The position numbers and the translations under genes are program-made. Under the pieces are notes generated by a model. That model did not search any database, was not told the origin of the DNA, and was given only the letters and a program-made list of their open reading frames with translations. Shown here in pieces: positions 42,350-52,900 of a DNA stretch of 64,000 nucleotides (positions are counted from its first letter, which is position 1; the number at the start of each line of letters is the position of its first letter). Origin of the DNA: Loripinus fragilis. Its lineage: Eukaryota; Mollusca; Bivalvia; Lucinida; Lucinidae. Location of the stretch: positions 74,611,471-74,675,470 of the forward strand of contig OZ026527.1 of NCBI GenBank assembly GCA_964019695.1, given 5' to 3'.

Positions 42350-42817
42350 GTGGTGAAACTATATTCTGCGATATTATACTGATCTATTATGTTTGTATGC
42401 TTAATGAATTAAGCGTATTCTGTTTGAGAATGGAAACTGTTCGCTCTTTTCTTTCCTTCCATTGGACTCTTGGAAGGAATTTTCCTTTATGAAGCGATCG
42501 ATGGTATGCTTTTATGAAACATAGCAGAGATCAGACCAGTGGCATACTTTTCGTCACTGGAGGTGGTCCTTGCTATATCTCATAGCTACGTTATATTGCC
42601 TTAAGTTATTCCCTCATTACCTTTCACTCATCCTTATATTTCGTTTCGATAAGGACAGTGGGGTAGGAGTATCAGTAGGACAATACTTGTAAATCTGTAT
42701 CTAGTACCGTGTTTTCATAATATTTATATTTCCTTAAAATTTATTATTCATTCCATTTATGTTGTTCCTATATGTATGATTATGTATTTCAAACTCTCCT
42801 ACTTGGAGGAAATAATG
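42350..42817 (+). other. LINE 3' untranslated region
   Basis: Non-coding stretch between the Cys/His-containing frame and the ATCT microsatellite tail. No separate element was seen inside. Confidence 0.6.
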
Positions 42818-42819
42818 TA

Positions 42820-42887
<68 letters not shown>
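42818..42887 (+). repeat. (ATCT)n microsatellite, LINE tail
   Basis: About 17 ATCT units followed immediately by the second 1.8-kb direct repeat. Simple-repeat tails replace poly(A) in many LINE families. Confidence 0.9.
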
Positions 42888-42890
<3 letters not shown>

Positions 42891-44701
42891 TATTAGAAAC
42901 GCAAGCAAGCTGTCGCTGTCTCACTTTTTTTACTACTTAGGCAAAATCGTTTAACTTAAACGATTGTTTACGATACTAAAAAGCGACATATTTTCTATTT
43001 GGACTGCAATTGATTTTTGATGTAGCGCCCTTCAGAAAGGGACAGATTAAATCTATCTATAAACAGGTGACTCCTAAATAAGTATGTTGGCAAACAGAGG
43101 CATAATAGGGAAGTTCATCGTGGTCTACGCTGTTTGCTAAGAAACAAACTATCTTCAGAAAGAGAAATATCATGTTACTTTGAAACTATAGCACGTGACC
43201 ACTCGATATACATGTATATAATAAAACATCTAAAGTTTATAGTATCAAACCAGAAGGAAGAGTCTATTTAATGACCAACGAATGCTTGGACAGTTGGTGT
43301 GTTATTGCATATAAGCAAAATATGGAAAAAGAAAATAATCAAGACCAAACACGTAACAACCACATGCAATATATTACATGTATATACATGCTACACGGTT
43401 AAGAAGCTAGTTCTGATTTATATAATTATCGTCAATATTAGTTTGTACAAAATACAGCTGTATGTAAGTTTTCTCACAAAGAATCTTGCCTTACCGTTAA
43501 CAACTTATTTAAATGACCACCATGTATAGGCACACTCTGCACTTTGCTCATTTTCTGAATCGTCAAGATATTGAGACAAAGGTTTGAAAATAAAAAATGC
43601 TCAAGGGGCATATTATCGCATTTTCGCAACGAGTTTAATAAATTCAACAGTTCATAAATGGGCACGAATGTTAGATTATATTTATCATATGCCATTAAGA
43701 TTACTTTGAAATCTCATTTCTGGAGTATAAAAGGTTTGTCATTATGTAGAACGACATTTCATAACGTTACAAACATCTGCAAACCACTAGTAGGTTATCG
43801 AGTTTAATGCATGACGTTATTTCACTCCCATACGCGACGTTATATGATAAATGCATGTAAAAGCACATAAAATTCGTTTACTGACCAAGTTTTTTTTCTA
43901 GGGAGGTTGGAATATTAGTATAAATCCGTCATTGTGAAGCAGACAGTATTTATAGTAAATATCAGAATTTGTTACCTGGATATCTATTTCCTTCCCATAT
44001 TACATTCAAATACATATAAACAACGATACTTAATGCGATAAGAAACAAAACTGTTAGTTTTATTTTTCCCAATAGTCCCATGCTTCGGCCTGCGTTGCAA
44101 TGCAGAACAGCCCGCACTGCAGTTGCTTTTTAGCATTATGCACATCTGCTGAAACAAATGCAAAAGCCAGGTCAAATGAAAACGGTGTTCATAGATGCTA
44201 AATGCGACCATTGTTGGTCCGTGCAGAACCATACAATGTGGTTAATCGAAACTCCGACCCGTTTCGTCTTATCGCCTTAATTAACTGGTATTAGAGGGTG
44301 ACAAATGTAAGTCGCACTTGAGATTTTTGCTTTAGATTTGAAATGTTTTATCGCTTCTGAATTTAAAGTATCATTTGGCGAATATACACTGAATTTGACA
44401 AAATATTGCCATGCATCACGGAAACTAATTAAATTCGGTTTTGTCATAGAATGTTCTATATCTGGTCTAACATTTCAAATGTAACATGTACGGACATACC
44501 TGCTTTACAAGTTAGTTTGAGAGAACAATGAAAATAAAAATAAAAGCATTTAATGGTAAACGGTCAATCAGGAAACATGAGGCGTTCGTTAGCTATGTGT
44601 ATGGTATTTTGATTTGAATAAGTTTTACTATAAAACCGGTTGAGGTCACGAAGCCAAACGTGCCAGTGTTGCACTAGAGGTGTCGTTGTTGGGAAATATG
44701 T
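42888..44701. repeat. 1.8-kb direct repeat, copy 2 (right of LINE)
   Basis: Collinear with 35427-37232; carries a 6-bp insertion (GTCGCTGTCTCAC) near its start and scattered substitutions. After GGGAAATATGT the copies part. It contains a second, identical GT92 first exon. Confidence 0.93.
43976..44081 (-). CDS. Duplicate of GT92 exon 1
   Basis: Identical to 36507-36612 across all 106 bases, including ATG, signal anchor and the CCAG/GTAACA donor. Because first exons have no acceptor, a transcript started here could splice over the LINE and copy 1 straight to exon 2. Whether it is used is not known. Confidence 0.55.
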
Positions 44702-45046
44702 TTTGCCCTCATGATGACGAAGGTTCTTATCAGAAAGACCCCATGATTGTAAACTGTGCATCCTTTGCAAATAGTTTGGATATGTTGTCTACTGATAGTA
44801 TATGCAAACGGGAAGGATCTACCCAGAAAAAGTTGACAGCTGTTCGCTCTTACATGTAGAAAAAATACATCATAGAATATAAACGGTATTTATCCACAGA
44901 AACTTTCTTTACAAAACATGTTACCTTTGCATTTCTTCGTAGGTTTCTTTTATTATCATTTATTGCTTCTGTAACCATGGTAACATCAGAAAGAAATATC
45001 ACACATATTAACCAATATAAACCTAGTGTCCGTTTTATTGGACGTA
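44702..45046. other. No gene seen; perfect X-box-like palindrome
   Basis: GTAACCATGGTAAC at 44971-44984 fits the RFX X-box consensus. It lies upstream of the duplicated GT92 exon, but a link is unproven. Confidence 0.35.
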
Positions 45047-45114
45047 TGCAAGCAGTGTAGACCAAGATCTGTCGCCGCATTACGCGACGCCTGATCAGGC
45101 TCATCACTGTTTGC
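45047..45114. repeat. CACTGTTTG-arm palindrome, copy 6
   Basis: GCAAGCAGTGTAGACCAAGA and GGCTCATCACTGTTTGC enclose the stem GTCGC..GCGAC with a CGCATTAC-like apex. Confidence 0.7.
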
Positions 45115-45854
45115 TTAAGTTCTGTGTGGGCTAAAAAGGCTCTCCACTTTTTGCATACAGAGTGTTCCATTTAGTTACAGAATATTCCATTGAAATTTAC
45201 TTAAAAATGAAAAAAAAAATACCATCGAAGAACGCCCTTAAAACCGAAATGTAATTGTCAAATTGAATGAGTGGGTATGTTAAAGGGGACGGCAACCCGG
45301 ATGATTACTATGTTTTATATGAAAGATTCTAATAAACCATGGATTTTGATACCAGTTTCATCTAAATCGGATAAAAAACGTAGAAGTTGTGGGCGTTTGA
45401 ATATTTGCAAATGGACTGTAATGGAAGCGGCCATTTTGTGGGTTTAGTGACGTCACACAGCCTAATTGAATATGCGTTATCAAAATAAAAGACAAACCAA
45501 TGGATTACTCGGAACTCTCTTTAATAAAACATTTTCCTTATGTATAAAGCTGCATATCTGCTGAAATTCGGCGCTGTGATAGTATTTATAACTAAAAATT
45601 AAGCAGTTGAAAGTATTCCTAAAACTAATTAAATATTCAAAATGGCGGCTAAAGGTTGGCCATATTGAATTCTTTAAATGCTCTAAACTTCCCCATTCTT
45701 GAACCGATTTTGATAACACTTTTTTCAAAATTCATGGTTCATAGAGTTCTTCCTGATAATACATACATGTACTTATCATAAGGTTGCTGTCCTCTTTAAC
45801 CACTTGTGGTTTGTATTCATAAATTTATCACGTGGTCGGCTGCTGATTGTATTT
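45115..45854. other. No gene seen
   Basis: Spacer upstream of the duplicated GT92 exon. Contains GACGTCAC near 45449. No family resemblance in the short open frames. Confidence 0.45.
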
Positions 45855-45920
45855 GCAAACAGTTTGAACCCAGATCAATACCGACAAAATGTCGGTCCTG
45901 ATCTGGATCCAAATTGTTTG
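45855..45920. repeat. CACTGTTTG-arm palindrome, copy 7
   Basis: GCAAACAGTTTGAACCCAGA and TCTGGATCCAAATTGTTTG enclose the perfect stem CCGACA/TGTCGG with loop AAA. Confidence 0.7.
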
Positions 45921-46200
45921 ACACTCTGATGGCAACTCATGAATGAATTTTTCGGAAAAGGTGGTTTAAAAAAAACGGCAAACGACAAAGCATGAACAAT
46001 TACCAAGTAGGCAAATAATTGAAACTGTCATGTGTTGTACATTTCCTGTTGTTAACTTGCCACATTGTTTGGCATTCAAACATTCAGGGCCAGGAAAATA
46101 TCAGTTGAGCATGTGTTTTATTTAAATGATCTCAGAGCCAGGTTTAACAAGGCGAATGTAACTTCTATTTGCAAACACACCATGGTATATCAAATGAGCG

Positions 46201-46428
46201 GCGACATGTGATTTCCAATAATGTGGCATTTTGACAAGTGTAGACTCAGACGAGCCTGTGCAGCCTCCTTTTAAGCTTAGAAACTCAAATGATGTTCAGT
46301 CAGTAGCTCAACACTCATAGAATATTCAAGCGACACGCAAAGGCTCTGATCAGACTGCGCGTATGCGCAGTCTGGTCTGAGCCTTTGCTGGTCGCACATA
46401 CCACATTGTTGGAAATCTCCTGTCGCGG
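46201..46428. mobile_element. TTTCCAACAATGTGG MITE, copy 2
   Basis: GCGACATGTGATTTCCAATA on the left and CCACATTGTTGGAAATCTCC then TGTCGC on the right. The centre has a palindrome, CAGACTGCGCGTATGCGCAG. Confidence 0.85.
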
Positions 46429-46429
46429 A

Positions 46430-46977
46430 TCAAATGTACTGTATTTAGGGCACTGTATTTAGTATCAATAGTGTTATATGATAGACTTTAGGCAATGTCA
46501 AGTGAGTACTGCGTAAATGTGTATACCCCTCCAGAGCGTTTGCTGCATGTATACACAAGGTATGGACGTAGATGAAGACTCGGACCAGTATTTAGACGGC
46601 TAGTATAGTAACTAATTGAGGCATTGGCTTATATGTGATAATTACCAAAATCTCAAATGCTAGTCAAAACTTCCTCTGAGCACTTTATAAAACAACAATA
46701 AATGAGATCAACAATTTTGTGTTTATCTGAACGCAATAAATTTCATACTTTTTTTTTACTGAACTCTGACAAAAGGATTCAATTTATTGAAATACTATAC
46801 CATATCATGTAACACAAATGACAATAGAAACACTGCTATATGAATATTTGAGATTTATGAGACAGAAATATGATTTCGTTTAAAAACGAATGTATTAGAA
46901 GACACATGACAAAAAAAAAGAAATACATAGAAATTATCGTCTAATTCATATACGCGTTGTTACCATTGAATGTAAAA
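46430..46977. other. No gene seen
   Basis: AT-rich spacer. No repeat or coding signal recognised. Confidence 0.45.
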
Positions 46978-47692
46978 ATAAATGAGTATAACCAGGAAAT
47001 GCCACGATCACAAACTACAGACCAACACAGGGCACAACGAGGAAGAGACAAAGAACAATAACAGCGACATGTCATTTAGCAACATGACGTAACACTACAA
47101 AAGTAATCAGCTCTCTCTTCCCTAATGAAATGATTGCAACACCAGAAATGACACAAATTACTACAAAACCAAATATCGACCTAACACAAACTACAAAACA
47201 AAGAAACACACACAAATAATAGGAGCAGAAACAAACAATGAATAAACAACAACAGAGCCACGATCTTATAACAAACCGCAGCCGAAGCCACTAAGGGGCT
47301 ATAAATTATTTGAATGGCAATTCACCCTAGATTATGTTGTTGTAAAAACAAAAACTACGTTAAGCTTGCAGCTCCTTACTTATGCAATATATCATCACTG
47401 GGAAATAACCAAATCAATTAACAAACTGTGATGAAACAGAGAAAATGACTGTCAACACACAGTCTGTCAAAGCGACAGAAATCTCCAAGTTGAGCCAGAG
47501 TGGGCCCAACCTTAGACAAACATAAGGCAACGACCCTATGCTCAAAGATTAAAGTCAATGCTGTCATTGAGTTTGAGGTCTGGCCCACAGTCATACAATT
47601 AAAGAGAAAACCATAGCTATAAACAATGATTTGGTTTATAACCAGGCATGCAGACTGCCGCGTAACAATACTGCTATAAACCACTCTTATCA
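46978..47692 (-). mobile_element. Type-B PLE tail, full but divergent
   Basis: On the minus strand: GACAGT/GGCAGTCTGCATGCCTGG first, then the hairpin-like block with GGTGGGCC variants, and finally TGGTTATACTCATT. No reverse transcriptase is attached. It is followed directly by a type-A tail in the same orientation. Confidence 0.75.
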
Positions 47693-47892
47693 AAGTAAGT
47701 AAGGGTGCAAAGATCAGGAATCGATACAATCAAGTACCACACCTGACCCATGATACCAATAAAAAGGGACAAACTTACAGATAGACACCACTAACGAGAG
47801 TCAAGAGGTCAGCCCTTTCCCAGCAGGTAACCACAAAGCACATATAAACAGACGCGCACAAAGACATAGCAAACACAAGACAGAACAAAACA
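47693..47892 (-). mobile_element. Type-A PLE tail
   Basis: AAAGTAAGTAAGGGTGCAAA through CAGCCCTTTCCCAGCAGGTA to AAACACAAGACAGAACAAAA. Inserted at the edge of the type-B tail, keeping the TCAAAGTAAGTAAGG junction seen at 27603. Confidence 0.8.
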
Positions 47893-48653
47893 GTAAGCTG
47901 TTAACTACATGTATAGGTAGAAATGTTTGACAAGCATAATGTTGAATGTATAACAGGTCCAACAAAAGTGCAAAGGAAGCTGCTCATCAATGCAGGTCAG
48001 CTGGCCTGCAGTGGAGATGATAATATGAGTTTAGATGGTTGTTGTAGCGAAGAGAATAAAAACAAAATATGTGGAAAAAATCCATAAAATAATAATTTTT
48101 ACACACATTTGTTAGTTGTATCAATATCCATACACTATAATGAAAAAGAGGTTTACTGGAATAACTGTACGGTTCAGAGATTCAGAGATGCAGATCATTA
48201 AATAAGGACCTATTTTTTTAAAAAAATAAATGATTCACCCCTATGCAACTGTGATGCAGTAGAAATGCTTCACACTTTTTTCTTAACTGTCCTTTTTTAT
48301 AATGCCAAATGAATATCCCTTCTTAATGATGTAAGTCAATATCAACCAATTTTTCAATGTGTTACTTTATGGGATTGCTTCACTTTCATATGCAACTAAT
48401 GTCATCATATTACTTTCCAGATGATTCAAAAGTGCATACTAGATACTAAACGATTCAGTTAATAACACTGCCTTTACTATATACAATACATGTGTTGGTA
48501 TTTGAATACAGTTTGACAAATACTTTGTAATGCTGTTGTTCTGGTGTCGATGATCTCCTCACTCTCTCTCCCCCATAGACCTTTGCTCTTTAAACTTTTT
48601 TGTTAGTACGACCATTTACCCCATTAAAGTATATCGTGTTTTTGTGGGACATA
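47893..48653. other. No gene seen; 3' flank of the sulfotransferase gene
   Basis: AT-rich sequence downstream of the sulfotransferase stop codon. No clear polyadenylation signal was identified. Confidence 0.4.
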
Positions 48654-48714
48654 TGCAAACGATGCAAACATAGGTCAGACATCACCTAGTTTGATCAGGT
48701 TCTCCACTGTTTGC
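48654..48714. repeat. CACTGTTTG-arm palindrome, copy 8
   Basis: ATGCAAACGATGCAAACATA and CAGGTTCTCCACTGTTTGC enclose an ATCA..TGAT region. Worn. Confidence 0.55.
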
Positions 48715-48827
48715 TTACGGAAACTTTTAACAAAATTCAAAAATGCCACCCAACAACCCTTAAATATACATGTAAAATTGAGTGGTCCAGTTGATAATAA
48801 GGGGAAATTCCATAGGACTTAAGTGAG

Positions 48828-49985
48828 TTAATCTGCTGTAAGTTTGAAATATAAAAAGTACGAAGATGACTGGTCTGTGACATTTCTGAGGCTACTTGGG
48901 AAGGTCTCGTATCCGAATAGTGTGGCGTCAATACTTAGAACATCTTGAAGTCTATTGAATAAATCTGGTGGAATAGTCCTGTAGGCCTCGATTAGCGCTT
49001 CTTTTCTATTGGCTCGTCTTTCATCCGGGCTTCCAGATCGCATGTGAACATCGCGGAAAAGTGCTAGACATTCTTCGCGAGTGATATCTGTGCCCTCTTG
49101 AAGAGGAAATGCTATCTTTGTGCTGAGCACACCGCGTATTTGTAACTTCCGGTAGGCTCGAAACAGTGCATCACGCTTTGTGATGCACGTGTCTAATCGT
49201 TTGGACATGCTGTATGCCCATGACACAGTTTCATTTATAGCGTCAAGCTCTGACTCGTTTTCAAAGTTATCAAACTCTATGTGAGATTTTAAATCTAATT
49301 TGTTAAGTAAGTAAAATGTATCATCTTCAAACGTTTCCAATTTTCCGATAAAATCATAGTCAATATCGCATGGCCTACACTGTTGAAATATGGGAAGAAA
49401 GTGGGAATCCATGCCCGTTTGGTCTCTGTCTGCATCGAGAAAATACCGTACTGTCTCCTCAAAAGTTACATCGTGTCCACATAATTTACTTTTATCTGTT
49501 GGGTTATCCCGATAGCGCACAACTGCTTTCTTCCCAATAATCTTCCAAAATAAGGTGTTCGGGGCATACAGTTTATCAACATAAAATGACAGAAGGCGGC
49601 CGTACGGTTCTCTGGCAAACATAAACTTGCGATATGAATTCAACATCTTATGTAGTTGTTCAAACTGTACATCTTTACCGGTGAGAAACCCACCGTATGC
49701 GTCCTTCGTCTTTATTTTAAATGGATTGGTAACGTTCTTTGAATTACCGAGAACTTGAAATACCCTATGCCAGAAGGTGCACCCTACTTTTTGAACAGCG
49801 CAGTACACTAGTTTGTGCTTATTATCGATGTTCAATTGCCCAGCCACATCAATTTTGGCTTGATGAGATTCGTAAGATAAACGTATTCTAACACATTGTT
49901 CGGAAAGATGAGCTTTTCTTTGGAGAAATATGTCGTCTCTCGGCGCAACTGGTGGAATAATGATTGGTGCAGCGATATCATGCCT
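48828..49985 (-). CDS. Sulfotransferase exon 2 (catalytic domain)
   Basis: Acceptor TTGTTTTTATTTCAG precedes 49985. The exon encodes residues 41-425 from RHDIAAPIIIPP to the stop. Readable codons continue upstream of the acceptor, but the splice site and the separate anchor exon make that extension unlikely to be coding. Confidence 0.9.
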   Translation of the reverse strand, partial: RHDIAAPIIIPPVAPRDDIFLQRKAHLSEQCVRIRLSYESHQAKIDVAGQLNIDNKHKLVYCAVQKVGCTFWHRVFQVLGNSKNVTNPFKIKTKDAYGGFLTGKDVQFEQLHKMLNSYRKFMFAREPYGRLLSFYVDKLYAPNTLFWKIIGKKAVVRYRDNPTDKSKLCGHDVTFEETVRYFLDADRDQTGMDSHFLPIFQQCRPCDIDYDFIGKLETFEDDTFYLLNKLDLKSHIEFDNFENESELDAINETVSWAYSMSKRLDTCITKRDALFRAYRKLQIRGVLSTKIAFPLQEGTDITREECLALFRDVHMRSGSPDERRANRKEALIEAYRTIPPDLFNRLQDVLSIDATLFGYETFPSSLRNVTDQSSSYFLYFKLTAD

Positions 49986-52900
49986 CTGAAATAAAAACAA
50001 GATTTAACCCTTTATGCATTAATTGATTCTTCCATCTGGTTTGATACAATAAACTTTGGATTACCCATTGAATATATGGAGAGGTCACAGGTTATATACT
50101 GAACGAAACTTCTAAACCGCCAGTTAACAAAACACATTTTTTCAATATAGCTCAGTTATTATTAAACTGTTTGAAATGATATTTGACACGGTATATTTTG
50201 GCACATGTATCCGTCGATTGAACATAGCAAAGTTTGATTCAATAAGGATGTTCATTTATGCGTAACGATAGAGTACTAATACCGGTTTTGCACGTGGCAC
50301 ACGATGCTAAATGTTTTTCGCCTTGTGTATACTCGTATTTTCATCGACAACTATCCAACAATTTTATCTTATAACAAAAATGCCAACATTTGGGTTGTAT
50401 GAGTATAAAGTAGAGTGGTCAGGCTGTGGGTTCAATCAAAAACGGGGCCTCAGTGAGACTGATTCATAATTTATCATAAAGTTTGACATGTTTTGGTAGA
50501 GCCAGAAGTTTACACCTCAACCTGTCGGCCATTTTTCATTTTTGCACTCGTATGACGAGAAAAATCGACAAAAACTGAGTTTTAGGTATGTCCTAAAATG
50601 TCCTGTATAGTCCACCAGACTTTGGTGCGGTGATGCACAAATGCTGCATTGGAACGTCGAAAGTGTCGAGATTGATGTGCAGTACACGGTTAATAGCTGA
50701 CGGATGTTTCAATAATATTGTAGACGAAAACATTTCATCACCATAAACACATTTCTGTGTCCTTTTACGCCATATGGGCCTCCATAGGAGCACTGAGTTG
50801 CAGAAAATTGCTACTTTATTACACAATAAACACGATAGTGTCCAATAATGTCCATTTACAGCAACAGAAAGTTTCAATAATATTGTGGACAAAAAACATG
50901 TCATTTCCATAAAGCATTCTTGTGTTGCTTTATGTCATATGGGCTTCCATAGGAACATTGAGGATTATCTAAAAAAATCCTACTTAATAAAAGAGAAACC
51001 CCACAATGTTCAATATTGTTCATTTATAACACCATAAAGTTGGTGTTTTTCACTTTAGGTCCCGGAAATACTCGCTTTTGAGCGATGAATTCACAATTTT
51101 AGCGTTTGTGTGAAAAAGAAATGCGATGGTGCCTTTATAAAGTCTATCAATTGAGCATGTTAATTTCAAGTTATGAAAATGAAATTTTGACAGGTTCTGT
51201 TTTATTGATTTTTCCATATTGAGTGTAAATTGTTGCCATGTATGTATCATATATGTTAATATTTATGAGAAAATATCGAGTGGCGGTTTGGAAGTTTCGT
51301 TCAGTATATTTCTGAAGAAGATCGTACATGTATTTGGCTTTGCAAATAGTGTAGGCCCTGGTGTAATGCCGCTTACCTGTAACACGGCATTTCAACTGGG
51401 TATTCACTGTTCAAGAAGTACCTATATAGCGGGTTTCAGACGTTAAAGGGGTAACAAAATAAATTTCATTTTCGGAGGTTTATGACAGGTTTAATGCAAT
51501 GGGTTTAGTTAAAAGTAAACATGACAACCATTCTTTGAACCGAACCTATGCCGCATGCGCGGATCCAGAAAGTATTGTCAGAGGGTGTCCAACTCAACTC
51601 TGACATTCTTTTAGTTTATGTGGTGAGAGAGGATCCAATTACCACTAAACCCGGGCCATCATTGGCTGGCCCGCCATTTAAATTGCGTTTCGCTGGCGGG
51701 CCGATGATGACCCAGCATCGAATACTGGCTTGGTAGCTTTGTGTGATTGTCCAGGGGATCCGGACCAGTATTGCCAAGGAACCCTATAGCTTTGTATTTT
51801 CTAGGGGTGGTTCGGACCCCCTGTATTCCCTCTAGATCCGTGCACGCTATGGCATACATTCTTTCATGAACCTTCGGAAACAAGGAACCCATCTCTTATA
51901 TTACCGTTTTTTTTAAATATTGATCTAAATACAGAATGTACATGTGCTTATAATTAGGAAGCGTAACATTTCAATATCAATAATTAATCACATTAAAGGG
52001 TTTTGCAAAACGGAATGGCGGAGCAGCCACTGTGAAGAAACAGACACGAGGTTAGGTTTTCACGTGCTTAAAGGGCGTTTAATCGCCATCAATCATAGTT
52101 ACAGTGTCACAACTGGCTGTTTGAAACATATTCCACGTGCAATTGAGCTTATTTAGCTGTCTCTTATATGTCTGTTGTTCATGATGTTTTAAATCTATGT
52201 GAAAATCTAAAGAGTCATTATAGACTTGCTTCGCTGTAACATGTAATTTCCAACAATGTGGCCTTTGACAAGTGTAGACTCAGCCTCCCTTTAAGCTTAG
52301 AAACTCCACATGCTGTTCAAAATGCTGTCGGGCAGTAGCTTAACACTCGTAGAATATTCAAGCGACTAGCAAAGGCTCTGATCAAACTGCGCGTATGCAC
52401 AGGCTGACTGTGCGTATGCGCAGGCTGATCTGAGGCTTTGCTGGTCGCACATACCACATTGTTGGAAATATCATGTCACGGCTCAATTATTATCGCTCGA
52501 ATACCAAATACTGTTCTAAAAGGCGTACAGTGTACAATCACGGAATGCACAAAGTATGACACCTGACCATTTTGTTCACAGGTTTCACATTTTGTTTATT
52601 TTAACATAGCAACGTTTAGGCACTGCTAAATGTATTATTCGACTTTTCGCTTACTGTAAAGGCGGCGCCTCATGAATGCGTAATTCGGACTGGTCAACAT
52701 TAGACATGAGTAAAAGTTGAAAATGAGGCGTGGTTTAATTCAAAAGTAACTGTTTCATCTCGCGCCATTATCTCAGTATAGACGAAAAAACATTATCTAT
52801 TCCTTAAAACGCCAACAAAATAACTGCCACTGAAAATGTCTATTTAACATAAGCATAGAGGCAAACATTGTGGATCCAGATCAGACTGCTCCTACAGGAG

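Larger units (their letters stand above)
37233..42887 (+). mobile_element. APE-type non-LTR retrotransposon (LINE), 5.65 kb
   Basis: Layout: two 120-bp 5' units (37260-37500), ORF1 (37409-38614), ORF2 (38602-41508, C-terminal part continuing to about 42349), 3' UTR, and an (ATCT)n tail at 42818-42887. Endonuclease and reverse transcriptase domains place it among the APE-type (jockey/CR1/I-like) LINEs; the exact clade was not settled. It lies antisense to the GT92 gene. The 1.8-kb direct repeats abut its 5' end and its microsatellite tail. Confidence 0.88.

Noticed and set aside
49986..50000. Sulfotransferase start at or near 50000
   Set aside because: The extra codons are the pyrimidine tract and AG of the intron, and a proper signal-anchor exon in the right phase exists at 53323-53204.
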